DNA from: UBA7803 sp040219935
Lineage (GTDB): Bacteria > Pseudomonadota > Gammaproteobacteria > Pseudomonadales > Azotimanducaceae
Length of the DNA: 64,000 nt
Direction of reading: 5' to 3'
Assembly: GCA_040219935.1 (NCBI GenBank)
Contig: JAVJUA010000074.1
Span: 186,001-250,000, forward strand
The notes beneath the pieces are model-generated. The model did not search any database, was not told the DNA's origin, and saw only the letters and a program-made list of their open reading frames with translations. A program made the translations under genes and the position numbers. Positions 18,255 through 26,122 of this stretch are shown in pieces; position 1 is the first letter of the stretch; every line of letters starts with the position of its first letter.

Positions 18255-18614
18255 ATGCAATTCTCCGAAGCCATCTCTCTTGCCGGTTACGCCATCGAGG
18301 CCATCGGCGTGCTTGTCATCATCGTCGGTTCGACCATCTCGTCATGGCGATTCCTGGGCACCTTCCGGGGATCGCCCGAGGGCGAGGCATACCGCGTCTT
18401 CAGGCGCCAGCTCGGGCGCTCCATCATCCTCGGCCTGGAGTTCCTCATCGCCGGGGACATCATCCGCACCGTGGTGGTCGCAGACACGCTGATCAACGTG
18501 GCCATTCTCGGTCTGATCATCCTCATCCGCACGTTCCTGAGCGTTACGCTGCACCTCGAGGTGGAGGGGCGCTGGCCCTGGCAGGAACGGACTGCAGCCG
18601 GTAGATGCGCTTGA
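18255..18614 (+). CDS. DUF1622 family membrane protein
   Basis: A 119-residue protein with about three hydrophobic helices: residues 8-28 (AGYAIEAIGVLVIIVGSTI), 55-72 (SIILGLEFLIAGDIIRTVV) and 78-95. The cytoplasmic-side motif FRRQLGRSIILGLEFLIAGDI is the hallmark of DUF1622 proteins, small inner-membrane proteins of unknown role. The 3' end runs 71 bp into the convergent amidohydrolase gene, so the two transcripts overlap in antisense. Confidence 0.88.
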   Translation: MQFSEAISLAGYAIEAIGVLVIIVGSTISSWRFLGTFRGSPEGEAYRVFRRQLGRSIILGLEFLIAGDIIRTVVVADTLINVAILGLIILIRTFLSVTLHLEVEGRWPWQERTAAGRCA

Positions 18615-19731
18615 CGTTGTCCCCCAGCACCTTGGCCCGGGTCGCCGGCGCGAGCTGCTGCGCGTAGCGCTCCAGGTCGTCCACCCAGGTGTGGGGATGG
18701 TCCGGGTGGGGATAATCCGTGGCCCACAGGAAGCAGTCGGCGCCGACGTGGTCGATGATGTGCGGCGCCGCGGTCTCGTCCGGGTCGCCGGAGATGAAGC
18801 ACTGGCGGCGGAACAGCTCCGTGGCGCTCGGCCGGTCGCTGCCGAGGTTCAGAGACGCGCTGAACGCGTCGAGGCGGTCCAGCAGCGCGCCGATCCAGCC
18901 GGAGCCCGCTTCCAGCACCCCCAGCCGCAGGCCCGGAAAGCGCTCCAGGGTGCCCAGGGAGAAGAACGAGATCAGCGCCTGCTGAACGATGCTGCGCAGC
19001 CAGATGGCCTCGCCCCAGGCGCGACCGGCCCGCGGCCAGTCGAAGATGCCTTCGGCGGCGCCGTGGGGCGTGAAGGTCGGGTGGATGGCCAGAGGCACAT
19101 CCAGCGCCTGACAGGCGGCGAACAGCACGTCGTGGGCCGGGTCGCCGTGGATCACCCGGCGATGATTGAACGGGTTCACCCACGCCCCGCGGCAGCCGTC
19201 GCGCACCGCCCGCTCCAGCTCAGCCGCGGAGCCCTCCGGGTCCAGCAGCGTGAGCTGGGCGATGGGCACCAGGCGGCCGCCGGAGTCACGGCAGAAGTCG
19301 GCGATCCAGCGGTTGTAGGCGCGCGCGTAGGCGAGGGACAGCTCAGGGTCGGTGAGTTCCGCCTCCCACAGCAGGCCCAGGGTCGGATACAGCAGGCTGA
19401 TCTCCAGGTTCTCCTGGTCCATCAGCGCCAGCCGCTGCGCCGCGTCGCAGGCGCCGAACGGCATGCTGTCGGCATAGCGGCGTTCCGGGCTGGGCCGCAG
19501 GTCTTCCTCGCCCATGGCGCCCAGCAGGCCGAGCGAGCCTCGACGGGAACGTTGCGACGGCACGCCGTCGATCTCCAGATACTCGTAGCCGTCGTCGTCG
19601 ACGCCAATGCGCAGCGCCCGGTCCCGGTATCGGGCCTCCAGATAGGTCTCCCAGAGGTCCGGCGGCTCCAGCACATGACCGTCGGCGTCTACCGTGCCTG
19701 AGTACGGAAACCGCTTGATGACGTAGCTCAT
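18544..19731 (-). CDS. amidohydrolase family 2 protein (TIM-barrel metal hydrolase/decarboxylase)
   Basis: A 395-residue protein of the amidohydrolase-2 group, which contains decarboxylases and hydrolases of aromatic or cyclic acids. Visible motifs are VDADGHVLEPPDLW (first metal motif, with Glu), AIHPTF, a Glu/Gly segment LGVLEAGSGW and the C-terminal Asp in FLWATDYPHPDHP. The ATG at 19731 fits the family start MSYVIKRFPYSGTVDADGH. It begins the catabolic island and is divergent from the PPOX-fold gene. It overlaps the DUF1622 gene by 71 bp at the 3' end. The substrate is unknown; ring cleavage or decarboxylation in the neighbouring pathway is plausible. Confidence 0.85.
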   Translation of the reverse strand: MSYVIKRFPYSGTVDADGHVLEPPDLWETYLEARYRDRALRIGVDDDGYEYLEIDGVPSQRSRRGSLGLLGAMGEEDLRPSPERRYADSMPFGACDAAQRLALMDQENLEISLLYPTLGLLWEAELTDPELSLAYARAYNRWIADFCRDSGGRLVPIAQLTLLDPEGSAAELERAVRDGCRGAWVNPFNHRRVIHGDPAHDVLFAACQALDVPLAIHPTFTPHGAAEGIFDWPRAGRAWGEAIWLRSIVQQALISFFSLGTLERFPGLRLGVLEAGSGWIGALLDRLDAFSASLNLGSDRPSATELFRRQCFISGDPDETAAPHIIDHVGADCFLWATDYPHPDHPHTWVDDLERYAQQLAPATRAKVLGDNVKRIYRLQSVPARASAPPPRGAA

Positions 19732-19759
19732 GTGCTCCCCCCGCTGCCGCCGCAGTTAT

Positions 19760-19782
19760 TGAAACACATTCTAATTGTTTCA
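19760..19782. promoter_or_regulatory. inverted repeat in divergent promoter region
   Basis: Perfect 7-bp arms TGAAACA and TGTTTCA flank a 9-bp AT-rich spacer between the amidohydrolase gene (start 19731, minus) and the PPOX-fold gene (start 19843, plus). The local AT content is unusual for this GC-rich window. It is placed to act as an operator for one or both genes, but no cognate regulator is identified. Confidence 0.45.
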
Positions 19783-19842
19783 TGCCAACCCACGGCATAA
19801 TCGCTCTGCCGATCGTCCAACCACCTACCGGGGAACCACACT

Positions 19843-20292
19843 ATGCACGAGGTCAGCGAATCCGAGCGAGCCGCGTTTTTCGCCGCGGTCAACGAAGCAT
19901 CCCAGAAGGCCGTGTGGTGCGCGCTCGCCACCGTGCACGGCAAACAGCCGCGGGTCAGGATCGTCCACCCCACCTGGGACGGTGAGGTGCTATGGTTCGC
20001 CACCGGGCCGGAGACGCCGAAGGCGCGCCAGCTCAGGGCCAATCCTGAGGTCGACATCCAGTATCAGGTCGCGCCGCCGGACTTCGTCCACGTCATGGTG
20101 CGCGGCACGGCGGAACTGGTTACCGATCCGGCCGGCAAGCAGCGCGCGTGGGACGCGATCGACTACGATCTCACCCAGTTCGGCTCGTCAGGCCCGGACG
20201 ACCCGAACTTCCTGCCGGTGCGCATCCGGCCGACGCGCATCGAGCTGTCGGAGATGTTCGGCTCGACCAACAAGCGCGTCTGGCGGGCCTGA
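19843..20292 (+). CDS. pyridoxamine 5'-phosphate oxidase-fold flavoprotein
   Basis: A 149-residue single-domain split-barrel protein. Characteristic segments are WCALATVHGKQPRVRIVHPT, VLWFATGPETPKARQLRANP, then VDIQYQ and a strand-rich C-terminus ending in ELSEMFGSTNKRVWRA. Members bind FMN or F420-like cofactors, or heme, and act as reductases or oxidases. The cofactor cannot be read from the sequence. It is divergent from the amidohydrolase and convergent with the following NTF2-fold gene. Its start lies 111 bp from the amidohydrolase start. Confidence 0.8.
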   Translation: MHEVSESERAAFFAAVNEASQKAVWCALATVHGKQPRVRIVHPTWDGEVLWFATGPETPKARQLRANPEVDIQYQVAPPDFVHVMVRGTAELVTDPAGKQRAWDAIDYDLTQFGSSGPDDPNFLPVRIRPTRIELSEMFGSTNKRVWRA

Positions 20293-20304
20293 AGGCCGAC
20301 CCCG

Positions 20305-20769
20305 CTACCTCAGGTCGCCGAGGTCGCGAAAGCCGGTGACGTGCCGCTTCGGCCAGAGGAAATCGATCCTGGTCCGGTGGATGCGCCAGCGTCCATCGGT
20401 CTTGCGGTAAACGTCGTCGTAGATGCCGAACAGGATCAGCGGGTTGTCGACGCCCTCGGTGGTCCTGAGGTCCAGCAGGTAGCAGCGGCCGTTGGCCCAC
20501 TGATCATCGATCAGGCGCACCCAGGGGTTGGTCACCGCGTGCATGACGCCGAACGGCGGGCCTTCCCGGGCCATGTAGGTAGCAAACTTCTCACGGATGG
20601 CGGCCTTGCCGACCCAGTCGCCGCCGTAATCCGGGCCGAACTCGCAGACCGCGTCGTCGGTGAACAGATCTACCAGCGCGTCCAGGTCCTGGCCGTCGAA
20701 GTAGTGGCTGTAGAGGGTGCGAAGCTCGCGGATCGCGTCCTTTTCGACGATCTCCTCGATGGGGGTCAT
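20305..20769 (-). CDS. SnoaL-like / NTF2-fold protein
   Basis: A 154-residue protein typical of SnoaL-like polyketide-cyclase or ring-hydroxylating-dioxygenase beta-like folds: a helical N-terminus (IEEIVEKDAIRELRTLYSHY), an acidic strand region (LVDLFTDDAVCEFGPDYGGDW), then HAVTNPWVRLID and WRIHRTRIDF. The start ATG 20769 follows GGGAGAACGATC; the longer frame is not used. The fold occurs in isomerases, hydrolases and dehydratases of steroid, terpenoid and aromatic pathways. No catalytic residue set can be assigned with certainty. Confidence 0.75.
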   Translation of the reverse strand: MTPIEEIVEKDAIRELRTLYSHYFDGQDLDALVDLFTDDAVCEFGPDYGGDWVGKAAIREKFATYMAREGPPFGVMHAVTNPWVRLIDDQWANGRCYLLDLRTTEGVDNPLILFGIYDDVYRKTDGRWRIHRTRIDFLWPKRHVTGFRDLGDLR

Positions 20770-20932
20770 GATCGTTCTCCCTATGGCTGCGGATCCGGCG
20801 GCAACGCGCATCGGCCTCCGTCGACCGCCCGGGAAGCGTACTATCCAGACGGTGCATTTTGAATCGCCCGTCGCCGGCGTTGTATGCTGCGGCCATGAAC
20901 ACGCTCAAGTACGACACCCACCGGAAGACGCC

Positions 20933-21400
20933 GTGCCCGTCAAACTACGATTCTGCTTGCTTGTGCTGGTGCTGGCCGTGAGTGCCCCGGGCCACACCGC
21001 GGCGCCAAGCATCGACGACATCGCCTGGATGGCCGGGCCCTGGCGCGGCAGCGTCGGCGACCGCACGGTGGAGGAGAACTGGCGCCGCCCCGCGGCGGAC
21101 ACGCTGACCACCATGGCCCTGCTGACCGATGCCAGCGGCGTCGACATGGTCGAGCTGATCGTGATCCGGGCCCACGACGACACCCTGACGCTGCACCTGC
21201 GGCAGTTCAGCCCGACCCTGGAGCTGCGTACCGAGCAGAACATGCGCCTGGCCGACCTCGACGACGGCTCCGTGACCTTCGCCCTCGACGGCGCAAGCAT
21301 CGAGAAGCTGAAATACAGCCTGGTGGCGAAAGATCGGATGAACGTCGAGCTGACGTTCACCGGCGGCGGCCAGATCACCGCCGAGTTCCAACGCAACTGA
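20933..21400 (+). CDS. exported DUF6265-like lipocalin-fold protein
   Basis: A 155-residue protein read from GTG at 20933, with GGAAG five bases upstream. An ATG upstream at 20895 is in another frame and opens only a 28-codon peptide. A signal peptide (MPVKLRFCLLVLVLAVSAPG) ends near HTAAP. The mature protein contains WMAGPWRGSVGDRTVEENWR and many beta strands (TLTLHLRQFSPTLEL), matching the look of DUF6265-type proteins. No enzyme role is known to me. It probably sits in the periplasm and binds a small lipid-like ligand, which is inference. Confidence 0.65.
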   Translation: MPVKLRFCLLVLVLAVSAPGHTAAPSIDDIAWMAGPWRGSVGDRTVEENWRRPAADTLTTMALLTDASGVDMVELIVIRAHDDTLTLHLRQFSPTLELRTEQNMRLADLDDGSVTFALDGASIEKLKYSLVAKDRMNVELTFTGGGQITAEFQRN

Positions 21401-21424
21401 CGCCAACCCGCCGGCCTGCCACGG

Positions 21425-23038
21425 TCAACGCAGGTCGATGCGCGGATACCCCTCGGCCGCTTCCTCGTCGATGATGGCCCGATACCTGGGCCCGCCGCCG
21501 AAGTAGGCCTGGTAGCGGATCTGACCACCCTCGTGGCCGGCGACGTTGGCGTTGTAGCCGGTGAACCAGCCCTTGCTGCCCCGCAGCAGCAGCTTTTCGT
21601 AGGAGCGTCGCACCACCCTGCCCCACTCCCGCTCCGCCTCCGCTTCCGCCTCGATGCGGGTGTGGCCGAGGCGGCGCGCATGCACCAGCAGGCCGGTCAC
21701 CCATTCCACCCCGGCCTCGATCGCCCGGGGAAAGTTGGTGGAGCCGGACACGCTTTGGGGGCCGGCCACCATCAGCAGGTTGGGAAAGCCCCGTGTCATC
21801 AGGCCCAGATAGGTGCTGGGACCGTCCCGCCATTTCTCCCGCAGCGTGTCGCCATCGCCCCCTCGGACATCGATGTGGTCGTAGGCGCCGGTGATGGCGT
21901 CGAAGCCGGTGGCGTAGACGATCAGATCCAGCGGGTAGTGCCGGTCGGTCGCCTGGATGCCGGTCGCCGTGAACCGCTCGATGGGCGTTTCCGCCAGCGA
22001 CACCAGATGCACATTGTCACGGTTGTAGGCTTCAAAGTAGCGCGTCTCCAGCGGCAGCCGCTGGGTGCCGAAGCCGTGGTCCCGGGGGATGAGCTTCTCC
22101 GCCACCGCCGGGTCGTGCACCCGCTGGCGGATGCGCTCCGCCACGTACTCCGAGACCTCGCGGTTGGCGGCCTCGTCGTAGAAGATCTCGGGGAAGTTGC
22201 CGGCCAGAAAGGCGAAGCCCGGGCGGTCGTACAGCTCGTCCCAGAAGGCGCGGCGCTGCGCGGGGGTCAGGTTCCAGAACCCGCGCCGGTCGGGCACGTG
22301 CTCGAAGCCGTTGGGCGAAGCGGCGCAGTTGGCGAAGATCTCGTCGTAACGGGCGCGGATGCCGGCCATCTCCGCCTCCGAGATGGCGGAGTTGTTCAGC
22401 GGCGTGCTCCAGTTGGGCCGCCGCTGAAACACGTACAGCTCACCCACCTTGTCGGCAATCTCGGCGATCACCTGAATGCCGGTGGCGCCGGTGCCGATGA
22501 CGCCCACCCTGCGGCCCGCCAGGGGAACCTTCTCCTTCGGCCACCAGAAGGTGTGGAAGGCATCTCCCTCGAACGAGTCCATACCGGGGTAGCGCGGCAG
22601 GGTCGGCACCGACAGCACGCCAACGCAGCTCACCACGAAGCGGGCCGAGACGATCTCGCCGCTGGTCAGCGCCAGGTGCCAGCGCCGCGCCTGCTCGTCC
22701 CAGGCCATGGACTCCACCCTTGCGTTGAAGCGCATATGGCGCCGCAGATCGAACTTGTCGACGACGAAGTTGAGATACCTCAGGTTCTCGGGCTGGGAAG
22801 AGAACCGCTCCCGCCAGTGCCACTCGGCCAGCAGCTCCGGGGAGAAGGAGTAACCATAGGTGTAGCTTTCGGAATCGAATCTGGCTCCTGGATAACGATT
22901 CCGGTACCAGGTGCCGCCCAGGTCGTCGTCCGCCTCCAGCAGAACGGCGTCGATGCCCAGGTCGGTCAGGCACTTGATCTGATAGATGCCGGAGACCCCG
23001 GCGCCGATCACCACCACCTCGACGCTTCGCGCTGTCAT
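21425..23038 (-). CDS. flavin-dependent monooxygenase (type I Baeyer-Villiger family)
   Basis: A 537-residue protein with two Rossmann dinucleotide motifs, VIGAGVSG (FAD, about 10-17) and VIGTGATG (NADPH, about 180-187). Between them lies the Baeyer-Villiger fingerprint FEGDAFHTFWWP (F-x-G-x(3)-H-x(3)-W-P, residues 156-167). Length fits cyclohexanone/phenylacetone/steroid monooxygenases. It would insert an oxygen next to a ketone to give an ester or lactone. The open frame continues upstream, but MTARSVEVVVIG at 23038 is the family start. The 124-bp divergent gap to the MaoC gene suggests coordinated expression. Confidence 0.9.
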   Translation of the reverse strand: MTARSVEVVVIGAGVSGIYQIKCLTDLGIDAVLLEADDDLGGTWYRNRYPGARFDSESYTYGYSFSPELLAEWHWRERFSSQPENLRYLNFVVDKFDLRRHMRFNARVESMAWDEQARRWHLALTSGEIVSARFVVSCVGVLSVPTLPRYPGMDSFEGDAFHTFWWPKEKVPLAGRRVGVIGTGATGIQVIAEIADKVGELYVFQRRPNWSTPLNNSAISEAEMAGIRARYDEIFANCAASPNGFEHVPDRRGFWNLTPAQRRAFWDELYDRPGFAFLAGNFPEIFYDEAANREVSEYVAERIRQRVHDPAVAEKLIPRDHGFGTQRLPLETRYFEAYNRDNVHLVSLAETPIERFTATGIQATDRHYPLDLIVYATGFDAITGAYDHIDVRGGDGDTLREKWRDGPSTYLGLMTRGFPNLLMVAGPQSVSGSTNFPRAIEAGVEWVTGLLVHARRLGHTRIEAEAEAEREWGRVVRRSYEKLLLRGSKGWFTGYNANVAGHEGGQIRYQAYFGGGPRYRAIIDEEAAEGYPRIDLR

Positions 23039-23162
23039 CTCGATCCTTCCGATGCCTCGGCGGATTATAAGGGATCGGGCATTATCGTGATGGAGATGTG
23101 CACCGCGAAGTGCGGGTATCATCGGTCCGTCAACGTCCTACCCAAGACCACGAGGAGTCCCG

Positions 23163-23630
23163 ATGCAAGGCCCAACCAGAACCATGACGCTCGACGAGAT
23201 CAAAGGCTACGTCGGCAAGGAGATCGGCGTGTCCGACTGGTTCACGCTCGATCAGGAACGCATCAACCGATTCGCAGACGTCACCGAAGATCACATGTTT
23301 CTGCACGTGAACCCGGAAGCCGCGAAGATGACGCCGTTCGGCGGCACCATCGCGCACGGCCTGCTGACCCTGTCCATGATGCCGGTCATGGCCTATCAGG
23401 CGGTACCGGGCGTCAGCGGCACGAAGATGGGCGTCAACTACGGCTACAACAAGGTGCGCTTCATGGCGCCGGTGAAGAGCGGCAAACGCATTCGCGGCCA
23501 CTTCGTGGTGAAGGCGCTCGAGCCCCAGAGCGGCGGGCGGATGCAGATCATCCACGACAGCACCATCGAGATCGAGGGCGAGGACAAGCCCGCGCTGGCG
23601 GCCGAGTGGATCACCATGGTCTGGATGTAG
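23163..23630 (+). CDS. MaoC-like (R)-specific enoyl-CoA hydratase
   Basis: A 155-residue hot-dog-fold protein. The MaoC motif is present: DWFTLDQERINRFADVTEDH, then MTPFGGTIAHGLLTLSMMPVM. The catalytic-like Asp is in RFADVTEDH and the His in TIAHG. GAGGAG precedes the ATG. It hydrates enoyl-CoA thioesters and could act in side-chain or ring beta-oxidation. It lies first in a possible plus-strand operon followed 56 bp later by an enoyl-CoA hydratase, divergent from the monooxygenase. Confidence 0.9.
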   Translation: MQGPTRTMTLDEIKGYVGKEIGVSDWFTLDQERINRFADVTEDHMFLHVNPEAAKMTPFGGTIAHGLLTLSMMPVMAYQAVPGVSGTKMGVNYGYNKVRFMAPVKSGKRIRGHFVVKALEPQSGGRMQIIHDSTIEIEGEDKPALAAEWITMVWM

Positions 23631-23686
23631 CGCTCAGCCCTGAGATCGCCAGCGAGCCCACCAGCCAAGCAGAGGAAACGGCAACG

Positions 23687-24469
23687 ATGAGCCCCTACAT
23701 TCGCTACGACCTGGATGGCGGCATCGCCACCATCACCATCGACCGGGCAGAGAAGAAGAACGCCATGACCTACGCCATGCTCGGCGAGTTCATCGAGGCG
23801 GTGGCCCGCGCTGGCGCCGATGCCCAGGCGCGGGTGCTGATCGTCACCGGCGTGCCGGGCGCGTTCTGCGCGGGCACGGACCTCGCCGACCTGGCCACGG
23901 TGCCCGGCGCCGAGCGCGGCCTGCGCGGCGGGGCCGAAGAGCGCGAGCGCTGGTGGCCGCTGGTGGCGTGCCCGAAGCCGGTGATCGCCGCCGTGGACGG
24001 CCCGGCCGTGGGTATGGGGGCCGAGTTCACCTCCCAGTGCGACATCCGCCTGGCAACGCCGAACGCCCGATTCGCCTGGAACTTCGCGCACCGCGGTCTG
24101 GTGCCCGACACCGGCGCCGGGAGCTGGCTGCTGCCACGGCTGATCGGCCCGTCGCGGGCGCTGCGGCTGCTGTACACGGGGGAGTTCCTGAGCGCCGAGG
24201 CCGCGCTCGAGATCGGCTACGTCGACGAGCTGGTGGCGCCGGAATCATTGATGGCCAAGGCCCGCGAGCTCGCCGGCGCCATCCTGCGGGGGTCGCCGTT
24301 CTCCCACGCGCGCATCAAGAACCTGGTGTACGAAGGCCTCGGCAGCAGCGTCGCCGAGCACATGCCGCGTCATACCGATGCCCTGGCAGCCTGCTTCAAG
24401 AGCCACGACCACCAGGAGGGCGTGGCCGCATTCCTGGAGCGGCGCGAGGCGAACTTCACCGGCATCTGA
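23687..24469 (+). CDS. enoyl-CoA hydratase/isomerase (crotonase family)
   Basis: A 260-residue crotonase-superfamily protein. The oxyanion-hole segments are GVPGAFCAGTDLADL and AVDGPAVGMGAEF, and the second active-site segment is ARFAWNFAHRGLVPDTGA. The Glu/Asp pair of classical hydratases is partly altered (GLVPDTG instead of IxPE), so isomerase, hydrolase or other crotonase chemistry is also possible. It is co-directional with the MaoC gene, 56 bp after it. An apparent longer open frame extends far upstream and is not coding. The start is ATG 23687, with AGAGGAAA upstream. Confidence 0.88.
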   Translation: MSPYIRYDLDGGIATITIDRAEKKNAMTYAMLGEFIEAVARAGADAQARVLIVTGVPGAFCAGTDLADLATVPGAERGLRGGAEERERWWPLVACPKPVIAAVDGPAVGMGAEFTSQCDIRLATPNARFAWNFAHRGLVPDTGAGSWLLPRLIGPSRALRLLYTGEFLSAEAALEIGYVDELVAPESLMAKARELAGAILRGSPFSHARIKNLVYEGLGSSVAEHMPRHTDALAACFKSHDHQEGVAAFLERREANFTGI

Positions 24470-24500
24470 CGCGCGGGCGCGGCGCCGCCTGCGAACTGCC

Positions 24501-24725
24501 CTAAAGCGTCGCGTACAGCTCGCGTGCCAACTGGCCAGCCTTGCGCGACGCCTCCGCCTTGCCGATGTCCTGGGTGTAGCCTTCGCTGTGCGTGTGCTCC
24601 GCGAGGGTGACGCTGAGCACGTACGGGTGCTCGTGATCGTCGCCGCCTTCGAACTTCCAGAGGTAGGCGATCACACCTCCCGGATCGTGACGAAACTCGC
24701 CGCTGCCATCGTGTAGCGTCTGCAT
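24501..24725 (-). CDS. small conserved-looking protein, unknown
   Basis: A 74-residue protein starting MQTLHDGSGEFRHDPGG. GGAGG lies seven bases before the ATG at 24725, which supports this start against a longer frame. The sequence is rich in charged and His residues (DDHEHPYVLSV, AEHTHSEGY) and ends in a helix (KAEASRKAGQLARELYATL). It is convergent with the crotonase-family gene and divergent from the first acyl-CoA dehydrogenase. I do not recognise it. It is probably a small soluble protein that may accompany the catabolic genes. Confidence 0.5.
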   Translation of the reverse strand: MQTLHDGSGEFRHDPGGVIAYLWKFEGGDDHEHPYVLSVTLAEHTHSEGYTQDIGKAEASRKAGQLARELYATL

Positions 24726-24910
24726 GGTGTGACCTCCAAGTTCGGGCCTGGTTTCCGCCGACGCTAAGTCATGCCCGCGCTGCTGTCCAGTTGGCTCGTC
24801 TGAGCGCATCGTCAGCAGAGGCGTCGCGACCGCGCGAAAAGACTCTCCAACGGACCAGCGCAGATCAGGTAGAGTTGCACGCGCAACACGGATAGGTCGG
24901 GGGATGGTCG

Positions 24911-26110
24911 ATGGCGGATCTGGAGACGTTTCGGGCGGAGGTGAGGCAATGGCTCGGGGAGACCTGCCCTCCCAACTGCCAGGGCAAGGGCAGCGTCCTG
25001 CCGGACATGGTCTGGGGCGGCCGGCGCCAGACCTGGGGGCACCCGGACGCCAAGCTGTGGTTCGACCGCCTGGTCGAGAAGGGCTACACCGTGCCGACCT
25101 GGCCGAAGGACTACGGCGGCGCAGGACTCTCGCCCGCCGAGAACAAGGTTCTGCAGGAAGAGATGGCGCGCATCGGCACCCGCTCGATGCTGTTCAACTT
25201 CGGCATCGCCATGCTGGCGCCGGCGCTCATGGAGTTCGCCACGGAGGAGCAGAAGCGTCTGCATCTGACCCGCATCGCGCGTGGCGAGATACGCTGGTGC
25301 CAGGGTTACAGCGAGCCGGGTGCCGGCTCGGACCTGGCGAGCCTGCGCACCCGCGCCGTCCGCGACGGCGATGACTACGTCGTCAACGGCCAGAAGATCT
25401 GGACCTCGGATGCCAACGTCTCCGACTGGATCTTCTGCCTGGTGCGCACCGACCCCGCGGCGCCCAAGCATCTGGGCATCAGCTTCCTGCTGATCGACAT
25501 GGAATCGCCGGGTATATCCACCTCGCCCATCGAGCTGATCAGCGGCTCGTCGCCCTTCTGCCAGACCTTCTTCGACAACGTACGCGTTCCCGTAAGCCAG
25601 CGCGTGCACACGGAGAACCGCGGCTGGGACGTGGCCAAGGCGCTGCTGCTGCACGAGCGCACCATGCTTGCCGATGGCGGGCGCGGCAGCGCCGGTGGCA
25701 GCGCGCGCCGGTCGCTGCTGCAGGTGGCACGGGAGACCATGGCCGCCCCGGAGGGCCGGCTGCCGGATGCCGCCACCCGCGACGAACTCGTGCAGTGGGA
25801 GATGGACCGCGTCTGCTACGAAGCGACCCTCAAGCGCACCATGGATGCAGCCAAGGCCGGCAAGGGCATGGGGCCCGAAGGCTCGATGTTCAAGCTGTAT
25901 CTGTCGGAGATGGGCCAGCGGGGCGCCGACCTCCGCCAGCGCATGGCCGGTCACGAGGCGCTGGTCTGGACCGGCGACGACTGCCCGGACGAAGAGCGTC
26001 AGATCACGCGCGAGTGGCTCTACGGCAAGGCGTCGACCATTCTCGGGGGCACCTCCGAGATCCAGCTCAACATCATCTCCAAGCGCGTGCTTGGCCTGCC
26101 GGGCGACTGA
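24911..26110 (+). CDS. acyl-CoA dehydrogenase (first of a tandem pair)
   Basis: A 399-residue protein. The middle domain shows GEIRWCQGYSEPGAGSDLAS, the FAD/substrate motif with GSDLAS. The C-terminal helix contains YGKASTILGGTSEIQLNIIS. Where classical acyl-CoA dehydrogenases carry Glu just before GT (the base), this one has Gly (ILGGT), as in FadE-like subunits of heteromeric enzymes. The start ATG 24911 has GGGGGA six bases upstream. A near-palindrome GTTGCACGCGCAAC lies 24 bp before the start. The second dehydrogenase gene follows 12 bp downstream. Confidence 0.92.
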   Translation: MADLETFRAEVRQWLGETCPPNCQGKGSVLPDMVWGGRRQTWGHPDAKLWFDRLVEKGYTVPTWPKDYGGAGLSPAENKVLQEEMARIGTRSMLFNFGIAMLAPALMEFATEEQKRLHLTRIARGEIRWCQGYSEPGAGSDLASLRTRAVRDGDDYVVNGQKIWTSDANVSDWIFCLVRTDPAAPKHLGISFLLIDMESPGISTSPIELISGSSPFCQTFFDNVRVPVSQRVHTENRGWDVAKALLLHERTMLADGGRGSAGGSARRSLLQVARETMAAPEGRLPDAATRDELVQWEMDRVCYEATLKRTMDAAKAGKGMGPEGSMFKLYLSEMGQRGADLRQRMAGHEALVWTGDDCPDEERQITREWLYGKASTILGGTSEIQLNIISKRVLGLPGD

Positions 26111-26122
26111 GGAATACTTCGC

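Noticed and set aside
20895..20981. 28-codon open frame with ATG before the DUF6265-like gene
   Set aside because: It has no family character and ends inside the signal-peptide region of the next gene. The GTG at 20933 with GGAAG fits better as the real start; a leader peptide role has no support.
21533..23686. Long upstream extension of the enoyl-CoA hydratase frame
   Set aside because: It runs antisense through the monooxygenase gene and through MaoC in another frame. A normal start with a ribosome-binding site exists at 23687.
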